DNA of 64,000 bases from Xinfangfangia pollutisoli. GTDB lineage: Bacteria; Pseudomonadota; Alphaproteobacteria; Rhodobacterales; Rhodobacteraceae. Shown here piece by piece: positions 40,338 through 48,557 of this stretch (position 1 is the stretch's first letter; each line of letters begins with the position of its first letter). Both the position numbers and the translations under genes were made by a program. The stretch spans positions 1 through 64,000 of the forward strand of contig NZ_JAICBZ010000007.1 of the NCBI RefSeq assembly GCF_020179405.1. The letters are read 5' to 3'. The notes under the pieces are model-generated. The model searched no databases and was not told the DNA's origin. It worked only from the letters and a program-made list of their open reading frames with translations.

Positions 40338-40829
40338 CTAGCCCAGCGGCAGATCCTCGGCGCAGCGCAGCATCAGATGCTGACAGCGCCCCTGCGGCCA
40401 GTCGGTGCGGCCCCAGCAATAGCCGTCCAGCCCGGCGGCCTTGCGCAGGATCCACACCACCGGCACGCCGCCCTCGGTCAGCCGGGTCTCTCCGTCCAGC
40501 TGCATGCGGATGCCGGTCTCGTCCCAGCCCAGCACCGTGTAATCGGCCTGGCTGCGCAGCGCGCCCTGATAGTCGCGCGTGGGCGCCGACAGCTGGAAAT
40601 GCGCCCGGCGCCGATCGGCCGAGAAGCTGAGCCGATGCGGGGCGACAGCGCAGGACAGATCCTTGCGGAAGGCGGCGCCGTAACTGCCGGCCAGATCCTC
40701 GAACAGATCGGCCCGCGCGGGCAGTGCCGCGGCAAGGGTCAGTGCCAAAGGCAGGACGCAACGAAAAAGGGCGCATCCGAAGATGCGCCCCGCTTTTCCT
40801 GCCGCCGGATCAGAAGCCCAGGCCGGCAT
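40338..40829 (-). CDS. small exported protein of unknown function
   Basis: The mature part (from [29 protein letters not shown]) is a cysteine-containing protein of about 120 residues, preceded by a hydrophobic export signal [15 protein letters not shown]. No family is recognised. The start is uncertain. The only ATG is at 40829, inside the end of rpmE, and the codons between it and the signal cover the rpmE terminator; the alternative is a TTG at 40748, which would leave a very short signal. The end coordinate is firm. It lies between mipZ and rpmE on the same strand. Confidence 0.6.
   Translation of the reverse strand: MPAWASDPAAGKAGRIFGCALFRCVLPLALTLAAALPARADLFEDLAGSYGAAFRKDLSCAVAPHRLSFSADRRRAHFQLSAPTRDYQGALRSQADYTVLGWDETGIRMQLDGETRLTEGGVPVVWILRKAAGLDGYCWGRTDWPQGRCQHLMLRCAEDLPLG
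40764..40790 (-). terminator. intrinsic terminator of rpmE
   Basis: On the minus strand GGGCGCATC-TTCG-GATGCGCCC forms a perfect 9-base-pair stem with a stable TTCG tetraloop, followed by TTTTT. It lies 20 bases after the rpmE stop. It ends the ffh-to-rpmE cluster and lies inside the longest form of the small exported gene. Confidence 0.93.
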
Positions 40830-41031
40830 ATTTGTTCTTGAACTTCGACACCCGGCCGCCGGTATCCATCAGCTTGGCCGATTGGCCGGTCCAGGCCGGA
40901 TGCGACAGCGGGTCGATGTCGAGAGACAGCGTGTCGCCTTCCTTGCCCCAGGTCGACTTGGTGCGATAGGTGCTGCCGTCGGTCATCTTCACTTCGATGA
41001 AGTGATATTCGGGGTGGATCCCTTCTTTCAT
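40810..41031 (-). CDS. rpmE: 50S ribosomal protein L31
   Basis: A 73-residue L31 starting [19 protein letters not shown], with [18 protein letters not shown] and [21 protein letters not shown]. It has no cysteine, so this is the zinc-independent form, usual for alphaproteobacteria. It starts 12 bases after the rplS stop, as last gene of the translation cluster, and is followed by a strong terminator. Confidence 0.97.
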   Translation of the reverse strand: MKEGIHPEYHFIEVKMTDGSTYRTKSTWGKEGDTLSLDIDPLSHPAWTGQSAKLMDTGGRVSKFKNKYAGLGF

Positions 41032-41043
41032 CTCGGCTGCTCC

Positions 41044-41418
41044 TTATTCGGCTTTGGCTTTGTAATTGCTGTCTTCCGCGATCCGGGCCGACTTGCCGCG
41101 GCGCGCGCGCAGGTAGTACAGCTTCGCGCGGCGAACCTTGCCGCGGCGGACGACGTCGATCGTCTCGATATTGGTCGAGTACAGCGGGAAGACGCGCTCG
41201 ACGCCTTCGCCGAACGAGATCTTGCGCACGGTGAAGGAGGCGGCCAGCGTGGCGCCGCCCTTGCGGCCGATGCAGACGCCTTCATAGGCCTGCACGCGGG
41301 TGCGGTTGCCTTCCTTGACGCGATAGCCGACGCGGATCGTGTCGCCGGCCTTGAAATCCGGAATGGTCTTGCCGAGCGCCGCGATCTGCTCGGCTTCGAT
41401 CTGGGCGATGAGGTTCAT
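41044..41418 (-). CDS. rplS: 50S ribosomal protein L19
   Basis: A 124-residue ribosomal protein at the interface of the subunits. [34 protein letters not shown], then [32 protein letters not shown] and the basic [23 protein letters not shown] are all as in other L19 proteins. It follows trmD after a 324-base gap, unusually long for this cluster, and is 12 bases from rpmE. Confidence 0.98.
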   Translation of the reverse strand: MNLIAQIEAEQIAALGKTIPDFKAGDTIRVGYRVKEGNRTRVQAYEGVCIGRKGGATLAASFTVRKISFGEGVERVFPLYSTNIETIDVVRRGKVRRAKLYYLRARRGKSARIAEDSNYKAKAE

Positions 41419-41742
41419 GCGCCAGGTTCTCCATGACTGCCTGCGGTATGCCGCAGAGGTGATGCCGCGCCAGAGCTCTCGGTCTTCGCCCGGGTCCCTT
41501 CCCGGTTGCCCGGGAAAGCCCGCCAGAGATGGGGCCTGCTGTGCTTTCGTCGCCGCCCCCTGCCGGCGGTCCGGGCGAAGCCCCCGGGTCACGGCATAGG
41601 GAATCGGGTCCGGCGGGCTGACGCCCCGGACCGGGCGCGTATAGGCGCGCAGGGGGCGCCGGTCAAGAGCGGCCCGCGGTCAGGCGGCGGTCAGGCGGCG
41701 GCGCAGGGATCGCGGCAAAAGGCGCAAGCCCGGGCGCCCGGT
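41419..41742. other. 324-base gap between trmD and rplS
   Basis: No gene is supported. The rplS leader contains the hairpin CTGCGG-TATG-CCGCAG (about 41443-41458), and CCCGGG occurs twice as inverted ends near 41489-41516. Near trmD is the short tandem repeat GGTCAGGCGGC, twice. A separate rplS promoter or leader element would fit here, but none is clear. Confidence 0.45.
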
Positions 41743-42579
41743 TCAGCCCTTGCGCGCCAGGTGGCGGGCCCACAGGTCGGGGCGGCGTTCGGCCGTCAGT
41801 TTCTCGGCCTCGGCCCGGCGCCATTTCGCCACTTCGCCGTGATTGCCGCCGGTCAGCACCGCCGGAATCTCGCGCCCTTCCCAGACCGCCGGACGGGTGT
41901 ATTGCGGATGTTCCAAAAGCCCGTCCGAGAAGCTTTCCTCTTCGGTCGAGGCGGCATTGCCCAAGACGCCGGGCAGAAGCCGCACCACCGCATCCAGCAT
42001 CGCCTGGGCCGCGATCTCGCCGCCGGTCAGGACGAAATCGCCCAGGCTGACCTCTTCGGCCTGCCAATGGTCCAGCACCCGCTGGTCGACACCCTCGAAC
42101 CGGCCGCAAAGCATCGTCAGCCCCGCGCCCGAAGCCCAGCGCCGCGCCATGGCCTGATCGAAGGGCCGCCCGCGCGGCGACAGATAGACCACCGGCCAGG
42201 CGGCGCGCGGCGCGGCGATGCCGTCCGAGGCGGCGCGCAGCGCGCGGTCGACCACATCGGGGCGCAGCACCATGCCCGCCCCGCCGCCGGCCGGCGTGTC
42301 ATCGACATTGCGATGCTTGCCCTCGCCGAAATCGCGCAGCGCCAGGGTCTGCAGCCGCCACAGGCCCAGATCCAGCGCCTTGCCGGTCAGCGACAGGCCC
42401 AGCGTGCCGGGAAAGGCCTCGGGGAACAGGGTCACCACCCGCGCCTCGAAGGCGCCGCGCAGCAGGCGCGGTTCCTCCATCAGGTCGCGGGGCGTCAGGC
42501 TGGCGCGGATCGACAGCCGGCCATGGCTGAGGCTGGGCTTGGCGGGCGGCGGCGCGGACGGATCGGCAGGATCGGACAT
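41743..42579 (-). CDS. trmD: tRNA (guanine-N1)-methyltransferase
   Basis: TrmD methylates G37 of tRNAs to prevent frameshifting. The 278-residue SPOUT protein has [47 protein letters not shown] and [28 protein letters not shown], which form the trefoil-knot SAM site. About 44 N-terminal residues (Pro-rich, [15 protein letters not shown]) precede the usual start near [15 protein letters not shown]; such extensions occur in this family. AAAGGGCGGAC lies before the ATG. It is part of the ffh-rpsP-rimM-trmD-rplS cluster. Confidence 0.97.
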   Translation of the reverse strand: MSDPADPSAPPPAKPSLSHGRLSIRASLTPRDLMEEPRLLRGAFEARVVTLFPEAFPGTLGLSLTGKALDLGLWRLQTLALRDFGEGKHRNVDDTPAGGGAGMVLRPDVVDRALRAASDGIAAPRAAWPVVYLSPRGRPFDQAMARRWASGAGLTMLCGRFEGVDQRVLDHWQAEEVSLGDFVLTGGEIAAQAMLDAVVRLLPGVLGNAASTEEESFSDGLLEHPQYTRPAVWEGREIPAVLTGGNHGEVAKWRRAEAEKLTAERRPDLWARHLARKG

Positions 42580-42749
42580 GTCCGCCCTTTAGCCGCAATC
42601 GCGGCGCGGGGAAAGCGGGTGCCGCAGCGCGCCCCGGTGCCGAGGCGCGGCTCAGGCGCTTTGCAGGCGCGGCGGGGCGGCGCGGCGGGCGGGGGTGGGG
42701 CGCGGCCCCGCCTCTGCGGGGCGCTTTTCTCCGTTTGGACCTTTGGGCA

Positions 42750-42986
42750 TCAAACTACTCCTGGCTTACACCGGCCACACATGGCGGTGTCTTTGAAGTG
42801 TGCGAAGCGTTCCATCATAAATGTTTGCGCAGCCGCAACCGTCTCAAACGGGCCATCCCATCCAGTTGCACCCGATCCAGTGCGGTGCTGACCTTGCTGC
42901 CCTTGACCTTCTCGGCAGTCAGGGCAGTCTCCCTTATGAACCCTCGCCCGTTTGTGCGGCGACATGTGCGACACCCAGAATGACAT
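42750..42986 (-). CDS. small Cys4 (zinc-ribbon-like) protein of unknown function
   Basis: A 78-residue protein with two CxxC pairs, HKGDCPDCREGQGQQG near residue 17-32 and MCGRCKPG at the end, and between them GWDGPFETVAAAQTFM. The layout H-x3-CxxC-x2-GxG, then GPF(x)T, then CxxC is one I have seen in unnamed small proteins of diverse bacteria; a bound zinc is likely. AGGAGG directly before the ATG at 42986 argues for a real gene. Its region is about 55-60% G+C by hand count, well below its neighbours, which hints at transfer. It breaks the trmD-rimM neighbourhood. Alternative: a relic without function. Confidence 0.65.
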   Translation of the reverse strand: MSFWVSHMSPHKRARVHKGDCPDCREGQGQQGQHRTGSGATGWDGPFETVAAAQTFMMERFAHFKDTAMCGRCKPGVV

Positions 42987-43060
42987 ACTGCCTCCTATGC
43001 TTCACGGTAGGCATATAGGATGCGAAGCGGCGCGGCGATACCTGTCAACCCCGCCAGATT

Positions 43061-43636
43061 TCAAACTGAGACACTACCCAGCAGGACGAAACTGTCGGCA
43101 TCGTCGAGAAGATCGTCAAGCAGCGCCAGCGCTTCGGCGGCGGGGGCCGCGTCGGGCAGGACCAGCAGCGCCTCCAGCGCCACGCCATCGCCCGGCACCA
43201 GGCGGCGGGCGCGGGGCGGGCGCGGTAGGGGATACAGCAATTCGTCGATCGAGCGGCCCTCGGCCAGGGCCTGTTCGGGGTTCCAGACCAGCCGCGCCAG
43301 CACCAGCCCCGAAGTGGACAGGATCAAGGGCAGGATCGGGTGCAGATCCGGCAGCGTGCCCGCAACCCCGCCGATGCCGCGCCCCAGGCCGAAGCAGACC
43401 GCCACCAGCAGCGCCTGGGCCAGCACCTGCGCGGCCACGGCCAGCCAGGTTTCGCGCCGCAGCCAGTCGCCCGGCGCCTGCGGCCATTGCTGCGGCCGGG
43501 TCACCGCCAGCCACAGGGTGAAGATCGCCAGAAACGGCGGCATCAGCCCCCAGCCGAAGCCCGCCAGGCCCGCCAGCAGCGGCCCCAGATACAGCGCAAC
43601 ACCCGCCGTCTGCAGCAGCCTTGCCCCGATCCGCAT
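43061..43636 (-). CDS. membrane protein of unknown function
   Basis: A 191-residue protein with about four hydrophobic helices (GVALYLGPLLAGLAGFGWGLM, FLAIFTLWLAV, TWLAVAAQVLAQALLVAVCFGLG, HPILPLILSTSGLVLARLVW) and a soluble C-terminal tail with DELLYPLPRPPRARRL. No family is recognised. The gene lies between rimM and the Cys4 gene on the same strand, 56 bases after rimM. Confidence 0.65.
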   Translation of the reverse strand: MRIGARLLQTAGVALYLGPLLAGLAGFGWGLMPPFLAIFTLWLAVTRPQQWPQAPGDWLRRETWLAVAAQVLAQALLVAVCFGLGRGIGGVAGTLPDLHPILPLILSTSGLVLARLVWNPEQALAEGRSIDELLYPLPRPPRARRLVPGDGVALEALLVLPDAAPAAEALALLDDLLDDADSFVLLGSVSV

Positions 43637-43692
43637 CCTGCATCCCTCCTGCCGGCCGGCCCGTCCGTCTGGCCGGGTCGAGGCACGAAGGG

Positions 43693-44208
43693 TCAGTCAA
43701 GCCCCTCGGGCACATCGACCACCAGACAACCGCCGGCAATGTCCACGGTGGGAACGTTTGCCCGGGTAAAGGGCAGAAGTAGGGCGGATTTGCGTCCCGG
43801 AGCGGCGATTTCCAACAGATCCCCGGCGCCATGGTCATGCACGGCGGTGACGCGGCCGATCTCGGCCCCGCCCGGGTCGCGGACCAGCAGGCCGATCAGG
43901 TCGGCATGATAGAATTCGTCATCCGGCAGCGCGGGCAGCCGGTCGCGATCGGCGTAAAGCTCGGTGCCCTTCAGGGCATCGGCGGCTTCCTTGGTGCCAA
44001 CCCCCGACAGCCGCGCGCCAAGCCCCCCCGCCACCGGGCGGGTCAGCTTGACGGTGAAGCTGCGGCTGCCGTCCTTGGTCCAGAGCGGCCCATAGGCGGC
44101 AATGTCAGTGGCTTCGGTGCAGAAGCTTTTCAGCCGCACCTCGCCCGAGACACCGAAGGCGCCGGCGATGGCGCCGACGCAGATCCGGTCTTCGGAGGCC
44201 CCGCTCAT
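43693..44208 (-). CDS. rimM: 16S rRNA processing protein RimM
   Basis: RimM helps maturation of the 30S head, acting with S19. The 171-residue product begins [21 protein letters not shown] and continues with the PRC-barrel part [37 protein letters not shown] and [14 protein letters not shown], in normal order and length. Its ATG overlaps the stop of the small membrane protein upstream by four bases (ATGA). Confidence 0.97.
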   Translation of the reverse strand: MSGASEDRICVGAIAGAFGVSGEVRLKSFCTEATDIAAYGPLWTKDGSRSFTVKLTRPVAGGLGARLSGVGTKEAADALKGTELYADRDRLPALPDDEFYHADLIGLLVRDPGGAEIGRVTAVHDHGAGDLLEIAAPGRKSALLLPFTRANVPTVDIAGGCLVVDVPEGLD

Positions 44209-44369
44209 GGCGCGGCCCCCGTGCAGAAGCCGCGCGCATCCCAGGCCCCGCCGGCCGAGCGGCAGGCGCCGGGCTGGCCGCTTTCGGCCAGGCGGAAGCC
44301 GGCCCAGAAGGCCGCCCCGCACAGCGCCAGCGTCACCGTCCGGCGCAGAAGGCCAAGGCCCGGGATCAT
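44205..44369 (-). CDS. small membrane protein between rpsP and rimM
   Basis: A 54-residue protein with one membrane helix ([20 protein letters not shown]) and a C-terminal tail with two cysteines ([16 protein letters not shown]). Not a recognised family, but a GGGGGG ribosome binding site, the ATGA overlap with rimM and the 22-base distance from rpsP indicate it is translated as part of the operon. Confidence 0.6.
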   Translation of the reverse strand: MIPGLGLLRRTVTLALCGAAFWAGFRLAESGQPGACRSAGGAWDARGFCTGAAP

Positions 44370-44391
44370 CGCACGCCCCCCAAGCCTTGGC

Positions 44392-44745
44392 TTATTCCGA
44401 AGCCGGCTCGGCGGCGCGGGCGGCCTTCTTCGCGGCGCGTTCGGCCATGGCCTTGCCCGGCACGGCCGACTTCGGATTGCTGCGCTCGGTCTTCGGGCGG
44501 GCGCCGGCGGCTTCCAGGAAACGCGCAACGCGATCCGTGGGTTGCGCGCCCTGGGCCAGCCAGTGGTTGACGCGTTCCATGTTCATGACGACGCGCTTTT
44601 CGTCATCCTTGGCCAAGAGCGGGTTGTAGGTGCCCAGCTTTTCAAGGAAGCGGCCGTCGCGCGGCATGCGCGAATCGGTCGCGACGATCGCGTAGAACGG
44701 GCGCTTCTTCGAGCCGCCACGGGCGAGACGGATTTTCATAGCCAT
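44392..44745 (-). CDS. rpsP: 30S ribosomal protein S16
   Basis: A 117-residue S16. [42 protein letters not shown] in two blocks is the conserved core; the last 35 residues are an Ala/Lys-rich extension, usual in this family. AAAGGAGAAACACC precedes the ATG. The gene is 45 bases from the chorismate mutase gene upstream. Confidence 0.98.
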   Translation of the reverse strand: MAMKIRLARGGSKKRPFYAIVATDSRMPRDGRFLEKLGTYNPLLAKDDEKRVVMNMERVNHWLAQGAQPTDRVARFLEAAGARPKTERSNPKSAVPGKAMAERAAKKAARAAEPASE

Positions 44746-44790
44746 GGTGTTTCTCCTTTGGATGGCTTGGATAAGCGGGGGATCCCCGCC

Positions 44791-45084
44791 CTACTTCTGG
44801 AAACTCTCGTGGTGCCTGATGACTTCGGAGATGACGAAGTTCAGGAATTTCTTGGCGAATTCGGGATCGAGATCGGCCTCGACCGCCAGTTTCTGCAGCC
44901 TGTCGATCTGGCGCGCCTCCCGCGCGGGGTCCGAAGGCGGCAGCGCGTGTTCGGCCTTCAGCCGGCCCACGCCCTGGGTGTGCTTGAAGCGTTCGGCCAG
45001 CGTATAGACCAGGATCGCGTCCAGCCGGTCGATCGACTGGCGATGCTCCTTCAACAGCTCGGCGGCTTTCGTCGCGGCGTCCAT
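44791..45084 (-). CDS. chorismate mutase (AroQ type)
   Basis: A 97-residue all-helical chorismate mutase making prephenate for Phe and Tyr synthesis. RQSIDRLDAILVYTLAERFKHTQGVGRLKAEH and the DPAREARQIDRLQKLAVEADLDPEFAKKFLNFVISEVIRHH region match the AroQ mutase fold, with Arg and Lys active-site residues. It stands between the GNAT genes and rpsP, a position it also has in other Rhodobacteraceae as far as I recall. A hairpin lies in the 103 bases upstream. Confidence 0.92.
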   Translation of the reverse strand: MDAATKAAELLKEHRQSIDRLDAILVYTLAERFKHTQGVGRLKAEHALPPSDPAREARQIDRLQKLAVEADLDPEFAKKFLNFVISEVIRHHESFQK

Positions 45085-45133
45085 CAGGCCCCCCTTCCGT
45101 TCGGTCTTTCAGCGGTCTTGCCCGCGTCTTCCT

Positions 45134-45158
45134 TGCGTCTTCCTTCGGGGAAGACGCA
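45134..45158. other. hairpin with duplicated arm between GNAT and chorismate mutase genes
   Basis: TGCGTCTTCC-TTCGG-GGAAGACGCA is a perfect 10-base-pair inverted repeat. The arm CGTCTTCCTT is repeated just before it (about 45125-45134), so the right arm could pair with either copy. There is no T-tract on the operon strand. It may be a processing or attenuation element. Confidence 0.4.
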
Positions 45159-45187
45159 GGACGGCACAAAGACCTGAATCGCGTGTC

Positions 45188-45721
45188 TCATGCTGCCCCC
45201 TCGGCCGGCGCCGGATGGCGGTAGATCACCGCAGCCTTGCCCGAGGGCGCGATCCAGTCACGTTCAAACACCGCCCCCATCCGGCGGGCCAGCGCGATCG
45301 AGCGGGCATTCTCGGGCGCGATGACCGAGATCAGCGCCCCCCAGCCCAAGGGCCCATAGGCATGCGCCCGCGCGGCCATGGCCGCCTCATAGGCCAGGCC
45401 CTGCCCCTCGTGGCCGGGATACAGCACCCAGCCGATTTCGCGTTCCAGCCAGCCTTCCGGGTTCCAGAAGCCGACATGGCCGATCGCCGCATCGCTGTCG
45501 CGCAGGGTCAGGGTCCAAAGCCCGTAGCCGCGCAAGTGCCAATGGCCGATCTGGGCGGCGAAGCCGCGCCAGGCGGTGGCGCGGTCCAGCGGGCCGCCGG
45601 TATAGCGGCTGCGCGGCTCGGCGAAATAGGTGGCATAGGCGTCGAAATCCTGCGGACCGGGCGCGCGCAGGCGCAGCCGTTCGGTCTGGAGTTCGGGGAT
45701 GCCGGCCAGATGCACGCTCAT
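45188..45721 (-). CDS. GNAT acetyltransferase, RimJ/RimL type (third in tandem)
   Basis: A 177-residue N-acetyltransferase of the Acetyltransf_3 kind: LQTERLRLRAPGPQDFDAYATYFAEP at the start, GHVGFWNPEGWLEREIGWVLYPGHEGQGLAYEAA with the acetyl-CoA loop, and NARSIALARRMGAVFERD. It is the last of three related genes; its ATG overlaps the stop of the previous one by four bases. The acceptor is unknown. RimJ/RimL homologues modify ribosomal proteins, and the place next to rpsP makes this attractive, but small-molecule acceptors are equally possible. Confidence 0.88.
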   Translation of the reverse strand: MSVHLAGIPELQTERLRLRAPGPQDFDAYATYFAEPRSRYTGGPLDRATAWRGFAAQIGHWHLRGYGLWTLTLRDSDAAIGHVGFWNPEGWLEREIGWVLYPGHEGQGLAYEAAMAARAHAYGPLGWGALISVIAPENARSIALARRMGAVFERDWIAPSGKAAVIYRHPAPAEGAA

Positions 45722-46254
45722 GCCAGCCCCCGCAGGTCGTGGCGGATGACAACATCGGTCGGATCGGCGCCGGGCGCCTCGACCCGACAGCCGCCCAGCC
45801 GCAGGCCCAGCGCGATCGAGCGTTCATTGCCGGGGTCGATGTAATTGTCGATGTGATCCCAGCCAAAGCTTTGCCGCGCCCAAAGCATGACAGCGCGCGC
45901 CGCCTCGGCCGCGATGCCGCGCCCCTCGGCGGCGGCGGTGACGAACCAGCCCAGCTCGGGCTCGGGATAGCCCGCGGGCTGGTAGATGCCGACCTCGCCC
46001 AGATAGGCGCCGCTCGTGCGATCGTCGACCGAGAAGGGGCCGAAGCCCATCAGCGGCCATTGCCCGACTTCCGAGGCGAAGATGCGCCAGGCCTGTTCGG
46101 CAGTGAAGGGCCCGCCCTCCCAGACCGAGCGGTCATCGGCATAGAAGGCCTGCCGATGGGCGAAATCGGCAAAGACCGGCATGCGCAGCCGCAGGCGCCG
46201 GGTCTCGATCAGCGGCGCCGCGGCGAAGCGGATGGTGTCGGGGCGCGCGATCAT
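45718..46254 (-). CDS. GNAT acetyltransferase, RimJ/RimL type (second in tandem)
   Basis: A 178-residue acetyltransferase with IETRRLRLRMPVFADFAHRQAFYAD, YLGEVGIYQPAGYPEPELGWFVTAAAEGRGIAAEAARA and NERSIALGLRLGG in the same order as its neighbours. The three proteins are clearly paralogous in plan but diverged in sequence. The ATG at 46254 overlaps the stop of the first GNAT gene by four bases, as does its own stop with the third. Confidence 0.88.
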   Translation of the reverse strand: MIARPDTIRFAAAPLIETRRLRLRMPVFADFAHRQAFYADDRSVWEGGPFTAEQAWRIFASEVGQWPLMGFGPFSVDDRTSGAYLGEVGIYQPAGYPEPELGWFVTAAAEGRGIAAEAARAVMLWARQSFGWDHIDNYIDPGNERSIALGLRLGGCRVEAPGADPTDVVIRHDLRGLA

Positions 46255-46826
46255 GCCAGCGCCCCGCGCGACAGATCGGCCGGCGCATGGCCGGGCGCGT
46301 AATGGCGATAGGTCAGCGTCGGCTCGGCATCCGGGCACCAGGCCCGCGGATCGACCACCCCGCCCAGCCGTTCGCACAGCCGGTGCGAGCGGGCATTGGC
46401 CGGATCGGTATAGCTGACCGCGGTCTTGTGGCCGGAATGGGCGAAGAACCAGTCGCGGGCGGCGGCGGCGGCCTCGTAGGCCAGGCCCTTGCCCTCATCG
46501 GCCAGGCGCCACAGGCTCCAGCCCAGTTCGGGCTCGCGATGCTTGAAGGGGAAGAACGGGCCGATCCCGCCAATGGCGGTGTCCGAGCCGTGCAGCGTCA
46601 CGCTGAACAGCGAAAAGCCGTGGCGGTGCCACTGGTCGAGCAGATCGTGAAAGGCGTCGCGGGTCTGGTCGCGCGACCAGGGCCCGCCCATCATATGCGA
46701 CCGCTCGGACGACCAGAAGCGGAAGCCGGGCGAAAGATCCTTCATCGCGGGCAGGCGCAGGCGCAGACGCGCGGTCCAGAGGACCGGCCTGCCCTGTTCA
46801 TCCTGATCGAGACGGTAGGAGGTCAT
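46251..46826 (-). CDS. GNAT acetyltransferase, RimJ/RimL type (first in tandem)
   Basis: A 191-residue acetyltransferase: LWTARLRLRLPAMKDLSPGFRFWSSERS, IGGIGPFFPFKHREPELGWSLWRLADEGKGLAYEAAAAAR and NARSHRLCERLGG. The ATG overlaps the ffh stop by four bases (ATGA), so it is translationally coupled to the signal recognition particle protein. Substrate unknown. Confidence 0.88.
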   Translation of the reverse strand: MTSYRLDQDEQGRPVLWTARLRLRLPAMKDLSPGFRFWSSERSHMMGGPWSRDQTRDAFHDLLDQWHRHGFSLFSVTLHGSDTAIGGIGPFFPFKHREPELGWSLWRLADEGKGLAYEAAAAARDWFFAHSGHKTAVSYTDPANARSHRLCERLGGVVDPRAWCPDAEPTLTYRHYAPGHAPADLSRGALA

Positions 46827-48319
46827 TTCTTCTTCATCAGCCCCGACAGGCCCGAGGGCAGCGACATGCCGCGCGGCAGGCCCGGCAGACCACCGGCCCC
46901 GCCCATGCCCTGGCCAATGCCCTTGGCCAGTTCCGACATCTGTTCGGGCGACATTTTCGACGGGTCGGGCATGCCGCCCTTGCCCAGGAAGGACTTGATG
47001 GCCTGTTTCATCATCCCCCCCTTGCCCATCTTCTTCATCATGTCGGCCATCTGCTTGTGTTGCTTCAACAGCCGGTTCAGATCGGCCACATCCAGCCCCG
47101 CGCCCTGGGCGATGCGCTTCTTGCGGCTGGCCGCCAGCAGGTCGGGATTGGCGCGTTCCTTCTTGGTCATCGACTGGATCAGCGCGATCTGGCGCTTGAG
47201 CATCTTGTCGTTCAGGCCCGCCTCTTCGGCCTTCTTGGCCATGCCCGACATGCCGGGCATCATGCCCATCAGGCTTTGCATGCCGCCCATCTTCAGCATC
47301 TGCTCCAGCTGCATCCGCAGGTCGTTCATGTTGAACAGACCCTTCTGGAAGCGCTTGGCCATGCGTTCGGCCTGCTCGGCCTCGAAGGTTTCCTGCGCCC
47401 TCTCGACCAGGGCGACGATATCGCCCATGCCCAGGATGCGGCCCGCGACGCGTTCGGCGTCGAAGGTTTCCAGCGCGTCCATCTTCTCGCCCAGGCCGAC
47501 AAAGCGGATCGGCTTGCCGGTGACGGCGCGCATCGACAGGGCAGCACCGCCGCGGCCGTCGCCATCCATCCGCGTCAGCACGACGCCCGAGATGCCGACC
47601 TTGCCGTCGAATTCGGCGGCGACATTCACCGCGTCCTGGCCGGTCAGACCGTCGACCACCAGCAGGGTTTCCCGCGGCTGGGCGATGTCGCGCACCGACT
47701 GCACCTCGTCCATCAGGACTTCGTCGATATGCAGACGCCCGGCGGTATCGAGGAACAGCACATCATAGCCGCCAAGCGAGGCCTGGGTCTTGGCGCGCTT
47801 GGCGATCTGCACCGCCGTCTCGCCCTTGACGATCGGCAGCGTGTCGACGCCGATCTGCCCGCCCAGGATCGCCAGCTGCTCCATCGCGGCCGGGCGGTTG
47901 GTGTCGAGGCTGGCCATCAGCACGCGCTTGCCGCTGCGGTCCTTCAGACGCTTGGCCAGCTTGGCCGTGGTCGTGGTCTTGCCCGAGCCCTGCAGGCCGA
48001 CCATCAGGATCGCCGCCGGCGGATTGTCGATCTTCAGCGCATCGGCCGGGCCATCGCCCTGCAGGGTGCGCACCAATTCGTCATGGACGAATTTCACCAC
48101 CATCTGGCCGGGGGTGATCGATTTCGTCACCGCCGAGCCGGTCGACTTCTCTTGCACCCGCTTGATGAAGTCGCGCGCAACCGGCAGCGAGACGTCGGCC
48201 TCGAGCAGCGCCACCCGCACTTCGCGCAGCGCGGTGATCACATCGGCTTCGGTCAGCGCGCCCTGTTTGGTCAGACGGTCAAAGACCCCGCCAAGGCGTT
48301 CTGAGAGGCTTTCGAACAT
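46823..48319 (-). CDS. ffh: signal recognition particle protein Ffh
   Basis: Ffh, with 4.5S RNA, brings nascent membrane proteins to FtsY. The 498-residue GTPase has N domain MFESLSERLGGVFDRLTKQG, P-loop VGLQGSGKTTTTAKLA (about 108), DTNRPAAMEQL, VLFLDTAGRLHIDE, TRMDGDGRGGAALS, and the Met-rich M domain (MLKMGGMQSLMGMMPGM and on) ending in a Gly/Met-rich tail. It heads the minus-strand cluster. AAGGGTGA precedes the ATG. The 238 bases upstream should hold the cluster promoter; I see only a short CCGGA/TCCGG hairpin (48447-48466) and no 4.5S RNA gene. Confidence 0.98.
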   Translation of the reverse strand: MFESLSERLGGVFDRLTKQGALTEADVITALREVRVALLEADVSLPVARDFIKRVQEKSTGSAVTKSITPGQMVVKFVHDELVRTLQGDGPADALKIDNPPAAILMVGLQGSGKTTTTAKLAKRLKDRSGKRVLMASLDTNRPAAMEQLAILGGQIGVDTLPIVKGETAVQIAKRAKTQASLGGYDVLFLDTAGRLHIDEVLMDEVQSVRDIAQPRETLLVVDGLTGQDAVNVAAEFDGKVGISGVVLTRMDGDGRGGAALSMRAVTGKPIRFVGLGEKMDALETFDAERVAGRILGMGDIVALVERAQETFEAEQAERMAKRFQKGLFNMNDLRMQLEQMLKMGGMQSLMGMMPGMSGMAKKAEEAGLNDKMLKRQIALIQSMTKKERANPDLLAASRKKRIAQGAGLDVADLNRLLKQHKQMADMMKKMGKGGMMKQAIKSFLGKGGMPDPSKMSPEQMSELAKGIGQGMGGAGGLPGLPRGMSLPSGLSGLMKKK

Positions 48320-48557
48320 CGCGTCACCCTTTCGGCGTTTCGGTCTGCCCCGATATGGGGCGGCGGTGGCAGGACGCAAAGCAGAACCGCACCCGTGGGC
48401 GCAACCGCGCTGACGGATGTCGATCCCTGGCCATGCGCCAATGGGACCGGAAGCCTATGCCTCCGGGGAATTCAGGCGGTGCGATACGCCGAAGGGCGGC
48501 GCGAGTCAAGAAAGCAAAGCCGCAACGCCAGGGCCTGGGCGCGGAAAGGCCGGCCTG

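Noticed and set aside
41489-41516. CCCGGG...CCCGGG as terminator between trmD and rplS
   Set aside because: Arms are short, loop long and no T-run follows on the minus strand.
42705-42728. GCCCCGC-CTCT-GCGGGGC-GCTTTT as plus-strand terminator
   Set aside because: No plus-strand gene precedes it; in minus direction, where it could end the Cys4 gene, the T-tract is missing.
48320-48557. 4.5S (SRP) RNA next to ffh
   Set aside because: GGACCGGAAGCC looked suggestive but the GGAAGCAGCC-type core and long hairpin of SRP RNA are absent.
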